Assembly: GCA_015520475.1 (NCBI GenBank)
Contig: WAQA01000234.1
Location: forward strand, 1 to 9,001
Direction: 5' to 3'
DNA: 9,001 bases
Source: Candidatus Bathyarchaeota archaeon
GTDB taxonomy: Archaea; Thermoproteota; Bathyarchaeia; Bathyarchaeales; WAQA01
Below, piece by piece: positions 5,846-9,001 of this stretch. Under the pieces are notes generated by a model. That model was not told where the DNA came from. It was given only the letters and a program-made list of their open reading frames with translations, and did not search any database. A program made the position numbers and the translations under genes. Position 1 is the first letter of the stretch; each line of letters opens with the position of its first letter.

Positions 5846-8707
5846 TCAGTCTCTCTTCGGCTGTATTGGACATTTACGGCATGGCGGATTACCGTTCCAT
5901 CCCTCATTTATCATTCTAGTTACAACCCTGAATATGTCTGATCCCTTCGTAAGTGAGAGCTTAGCTGGGCCAACCTTCCCATCTATAACGAGGCCTTCCT
6001 TCCTCAGCTCCTTCTCTACGGCTCTACCGGTCAATTTGCATCCAGGAGCCCTCCATATCATGGCTGGAACCTCCCGTATCCTTCCGTCCTCATCAACTAT
6101 CTTCCCTCTCCCTTCCATCCATCCTGTACAGTGAACGTTTGCAGCTGCCTCTGCAACGTGCCTAGCGCTGTTCGGCTCCATATCCGTTCCTAGGAAGAGA
6201 ACCCATCCGCCGGCTCTTATCAGCCTTCCAAGGGGACTATCAATCCCGAATGCACAGACCTTCTCATGATCAGCCAAGAATTTCTCAGCGTCCTTCCCGA
6301 ACGCTGCCAGCGGATGCGTCGGATGGACACTTCTTAGAACGCCCTTCCTTAACCTGAAAACCTCCGTGATTCTACCGTTGAATGATGGAGTTGTCCTCTT
6401 ATCATAGACCTCTACTTTTCCATGGTTGAATGTAGGCATCATGATGAGGCCTTCCTCCCCAACAACCTCTATCAACGCATCTATCACAGCGTCTGCCCCG
6501 CCCTCTACATGGCCGAAGCTGCTGAGTGAACTGTGCACCATAACCTTGTCTCCCCTCTTAAGACCCATCCTCCTAAGTTCAGCGACTATATCCTCATTCC
6601 TGACAACATTCTTCGCTTGGAGTTTTACGAATCCAATCTCCTCCATTAACTCGAAGAACTTGAGTATCCGCCTCAGATCTATCCATGCTGAATCAGCAAT
6701 CTTCCTGTTGACAGCGTATCTCACAAAGTCTCCATCATGAACTGTCCTTATTAATCCTCCTACTTCAGGGTTCAGCTGCTTCATCCTCTCAAGTTCATCT
6801 ATCAAGTCTTTCTCATCAATCTTGATGTTGATGAGCGAGAGTATCCTTTCAAGCGGTGCCTTTCCACCGCACATCACTATCGCCCCTATTATCGCCAGCT
6901 GCTTTCCATTGTATTCTGGGAGACGCTGCCACATATCATATAGGTAGCACTCCGCAATGTCTAGGATACTTCTCTCTCCATCAACCCAGTATAGGATGCT
7001 CATGGAGACCCCGGTCTCCTTAATCGCCGCAGCCTTATCTATGGGTAGATCTTCAAGGTGCGGGTAGGCTCCGCTGCGGGTTCTTACTGGAACGAGACAC
7101 CAGGCCCTCGCAGCCCTTCTATGTAGAGAGTATGGATTATCAGCCTCCACCATCTCCCTGCCTGATCTCTCCTTTTCAAGCCAGACCGATAGGTCCCTTA
7201 TTCGATCATCTATAACCCGCTTGACTTTCTGACGCTCATCCTCATCAACGAATCTTAAAGCGGAGAGAAGCTTCTCCTTCACCCTATCGAAGAGCCAATT
7301 CAAGTATCTTTCGCCGCGGTTAGATTCAAGCGCCTCAAATAGTCTATTCTTCTCTTTGGATACGGCCTTCTCCAGGTAATCTAGGATGTTGTTCTGGTCG
7401 AGATCCGCTAGGACGTATAGGAGGGCAGCTGAGAATGCAACTGTTAATTTGAGTTCTTTCTCGTCGAGTTCATCCGGGGTGTCCCAGCTGCTATGGTAGG
7501 ATCTGTATGGGATGTTCCAGATTTCTATGGTTGGTACGCCAATGTTTGGATCAGCGATTATTCCCTCTCCTCCTGGACTGTGAAAGCCAATCTTCCAGTC
7601 AAAGCCTTCTATTCCAGATTTAAATTCGTCATGTAAGATTTCTGCTATGCAGTCGATGAAGGAGGGGGAGGAGGAATGGTTCAATTTAACCTTTGTTATC
7701 GCCCCCGTCTTCTCCCGGTCTGCACCTACACAGTCAGGGTTTAAGGCTGCGAGTATCTTAACTCCTCGATCTTTAAGCCTCTCCAGTACAGCTAATGTTC
7801 CGAAACTCTCAAATGTAAGGAGCATTCGTATCGTACGTTTAGGAGGACGGAGCTTCCCGTTCATGATAAGCCTCTTCAGGCAGCCTAGAGCCTCAAGCGT
7901 TACAGCGCATCCTGAAGCATTGTCTATGGCTCCAGGCTCGAATAGATGGGCGGCTATAAGTATCTCCCCAGCCTTCAAGTCTCTCCCCTTCACGGTTCCC
8001 GTCAACCCTTTTACGGTGCCTCCGCTGAATTCGGCGTTGACCTCTGCCTCCAAGAGTACGTCTGGATGCTGCTTGATGTACTCTCTAAGTTCATCCCCCA
8101 TCCTCCTTGAGAGTGAAAAGCCGAAGCATCTGTTCCTGAAGCACCAGTATGGCCACCCGCCGTAACCGAACTTCATCCATGCACGTGCATCTGGAAGATC
8201 CTTCTTACCTACATCAGATATTATGCCTAAGACCTTGTGTGGGGTGATCCTCTGCATTATGTCGAATACGCTCATCCTAGTCAGCACAATCTTATCCTGT
8301 AACTCTTTAGGATCTAATCTTTCAAGATCTTCGTAGCTGTCTATTACGACGACTTTTCCTCTAACCCCTCCTGGAGGGGTTGGAGCGCTTAGAAAGGCAA
8401 GGGATAATGGCTCCTCCAGATAATCAGCAAGCACCCTATTCTCATCTACAATCTTCAATGTTGCGTTCTTAACTGTCCATACCTCGGGGATCGTCCATAA
8501 CCCCAAACCTTTCCTATCAGAAGTTTCGATTTCAAGGATCTCTATCTCATCAAGCCCATAATCTTCCATCCTACGTTTGCAGTTCTTGATTGTCTCATCG
8601 AATCTGTCGAAGGAGCAGTACCTATCATTCTCATATATCTCCTTAACGGTCTCCTCTGTCTGTTTACCTGACACTTCAGGGAGGATGGTCCCTATGAGAT
8701 CTATCAT
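5846..8707 (-). CDS. Fusion: M28 peptidase-like module with PA-type insert, helical middle region, and AAC(3)-family N-acetyltransferase domain
   Basis: The 953-residue protein has three parts. Residues 1-440 resemble M28 zinc aminopeptidases of the DUF4910-like archaeal type: a PA-like insert (about 100-225), then candidate metal/catalytic residues H254, D262 (in AIDNASG), E300, D325 (NPD) and H405 (YHSSWDTPDEL). The usual HxD is HLF and the Glu-Glu pair is a single Glu. Residues 440-520 are charged and helical, perhaps coiled coil. Residues 565-700 hold ILYWVDGERSILDI and a winged-helix-like stretch. Residues 704-935 match AAC(3)/YokD acetyltransferases: VHSSLSSFGHVEGG, MMPTF, RSVHPTHPLAAFG (793-804 region), SPLGRL, LFLGT and HVAE with E853. 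The tail has CRKC. It is a single open frame with no break. No signal peptide is visible. Real substrates are unknown. Confidence 0.8.
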   Translation of the reverse strand: MIDLIGTILPEVSGKQTEETVKEIYENDRYCSFDRFDETIKNCKRRMEDYGLDEIEILEIETSDRKGLGLWTIPEVWTVKNATLKIVDENRVLADYLEEPLSLAFLSAPTPPGGVRGKVVVIDSYEDLERLDPKELQDKIVLTRMSVFDIMQRITPHKVLGIISDVGKKDLPDARAWMKFGYGGWPYWCFRNRCFGFSLSRRMGDELREYIKQHPDVLLEAEVNAEFSGGTVKGLTGTVKGRDLKAGEILIAAHLFEPGAIDNASGCAVTLEALGCLKRLIMNGKLRPPKRTIRMLLTFESFGTLAVLERLKDRGVKILAALNPDCVGADREKTGAITKVKLNHSSSPSFIDCIAEILHDEFKSGIEGFDWKIGFHSPGGEGIIADPNIGVPTIEIWNIPYRSYHSSWDTPDELDEKELKLTVAFSAALLYVLADLDQNNILDYLEKAVSKEKNRLFEALESNRGERYLNWLFDRVKEKLLSALRFVDEDERQKVKRVIDDRIRDLSVWLEKERSGREMVEADNPYSLHRRAARAWCLVPVRTRSGAYPHLEDLPIDKAAAIKETGVSMSILYWVDGERSILDIAECYLYDMWQRLPEYNGKQLAIIGAIVMCGGKAPLERILSLINIKIDEKDLIDELERMKQLNPEVGGLIRTVHDGDFVRYAVNRKIADSAWIDLRRILKFFELMEEIGFVKLQAKNVVRNEDIVAELRRMGLKRGDKVMVHSSLSSFGHVEGGADAVIDALIEVVGEEGLIMMPTFNHGKVEVYDKRTTPSFNGRITEVFRLRKGVLRSVHPTHPLAAFGKDAEKFLADHEKVCAFGIDSPLGRLIRAGGWVLFLGTDMEPNSARHVAEAAANVHCTGWMEGRGKIVDEDGRIREVPAMIWRAPGCKLTGRAVEKELRKEGLVIDGKVGPAKLSLTKGSDIFRVVTRMINEGWNGNPPCRKCPIQPKRD

Positions 8708-8714
8708 CTCTACG

Positions 8715-8722
8715 CATCTCCT
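8715..8722 (-). promoter_or_regulatory. Shine-Dalgarno site of the M28-AAC(3) fusion gene
   Basis: AGGAGATG on the minus strand ends 7 nt before the ATG at 8707, a normal spacing, which supports that start codon. Confidence 0.55.
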
Positions 8723-8750
8723 AATGGGACTTAAGGGATGGATTAATTAA

Positions 8751-8758
8751 ATTATAAG
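8751..8758 (-). promoter_or_regulatory. TATA box of the M28-AAC(3) fusion gene
   Basis: The minus strand reads CTTATAAT, followed by the AT-rich TTAATTAA. Transcription would start near 8728, giving a leader of about 20 nt that holds the Shine-Dalgarno site. The gene therefore probably has its own promoter rather than depending on the upstream nth-like gene. Confidence 0.5.
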
Positions 8759-8809
8759 TCTTCCAGATATTAATAATAGTTTAGTTTGGTATTGGAGTTT
8801 GGAGTTTTA

Positions 8810-9001
8810 TTATTGGTTCCTGTCCTTTTCAGGTTTATTTGATGGGCAGAGATGGGGTAGGGGGCATCTCCAGCATTCAGGCTTCAAGGCCTTACAGACT
8901 CTTCTGCCGTGGGCTATCAGGAGCATATGCACTGAGAAGTAATCTTTAGGTTCATAGAGTGATTGGAGGCTCTCCCTAACCTCCTCATATCCTCCATTAT
9001 C
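8810..9001 (-). CDS. nth: Endonuclease III, C-terminal part (runs off the right edge)
   Basis: The last 63 codons are visible, entering from the right edge and ending at TAA (8812-8810). The peptide contains DYFSVHMLLIAHGRRVC followed by a cysteine pattern C-x6-C-x2-C-x5-C (window residues 36, 43, 46 and 52). This is exactly the [4Fe-4S] cluster loop of endonuclease III, and AHGRRVC is the usual lead-in. The enzyme is a DNA glycosylase/AP lyase that removes oxidised pyrimidines in base-excision repair. The catalytic helix-hairpin-helix Lys and Asp lie outside the window, so thymine-glycol versus mismatch (Mig-type) specificity cannot be judged. It has no visible start codon in this window. 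It is co-oriented with the fusion gene, 102 bp upstream of it. Confidence 0.85.
   Translation of the reverse strand, partial: DNGGYEEVRESLQSLYEPKDYFSVHMLLIAHGRRVCKALKPECWRCPLPHLCPSNKPEKDRNQ

Noticed and set aside
5674..5907. 77-codon minus-strand frame across the 5593-5845 gap
   Set aside because: It starts inside the 3' end of the fusion gene in another frame, has no ribosome binding site and no recognisable motif.
5826..6134. 102-codon plus-strand frame with ATG just after a strong TATA-like element
   Set aside because: It is antisense to the conserved C-terminal part of the fusion gene and has a low-complexity Ser/Pro/Leu composition typical of a shadow frame. Only the promoter is kept as an observation.
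5846..6600. AAC(3) domain as a dedicated aminoglycoside-resistance gene
   Set aside because: It is fused to a peptidase-like module in an archaeal context with no mobile element nearby. Archaeal ribosomes are largely insensitive to many aminoglycosides, so resistance is not the likely main role.
7647..8165. 172-codon plus-strand frame opposite the M28-like module
   Set aside because: It is fully antisense to a conserved coding region, with a Ser-rich composition and no start signals; a shadow frame.

Overview
The window reads as archaeal DNA, most plausibly from the Thermoproteota (TACK) side. The signs are TATA-box promoters with short leaders, Shine-Dalgarno sites of the GGTGATC type (complementary to the archaeal 16S tail), frequent AGG/AGA/ATA codons, and two proteins related to F420-dependent methylene-H4MPT reductase (Mer). 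The exact lineage is an inference. No mobile element, CRISPR array, rRNA or tRNA was seen.

Layout, left to right. (1) The left edge holds the first codons of a minus-strand Rossmann-fold (probably FAD) oxidoreductase. (2) A divergent plus-strand gene encodes a seven-helix ECF-transporter S-component-like membrane protein; its promoter carries a clear inverted repeat where transcription should start. (3) Convergent to it, and overlapping its 3' end by 20 bp, is a minus-strand pair of luciferase-like (LLM/Mer-like) oxidoreductases joined by an ATGA overlap. (4) Divergent from that pair is a HAD phosphatase whose start is fixed by a perfect GGTGATC site. (5) Convergent to the HAD gene, 7 bp away, is a gamma-glutamyltransferase-family Ntn hydrolase without a signal peptide. 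(6) Divergent from that is CutA1, probably starting at TTG. (7) A 253-bp intergenic stretch carries a strong AT-rich promoter-like element readable on both strands. (8) A 953-residue minus-strand protein joins an M28 peptidase-like module, a helical/winged-helix-like middle and a complete-looking AAC(3)-family acetyltransferase domain. (9) The right edge holds the C-terminal 63 codons of endonuclease III with its [4Fe-4S] motif.

The genes do not form one obvious pathway. The only tight operon is the LLM pair. The most distinctive item is the M28-AAC(3) fusion, which brings amide-bond cleavage and acetyl-CoA-dependent N-acylation chemistry into one chain. The gamma-glutamyltransferase-like protein nearby also acts on amide bonds, but it has its own transcription unit, so a shared role is speculative.
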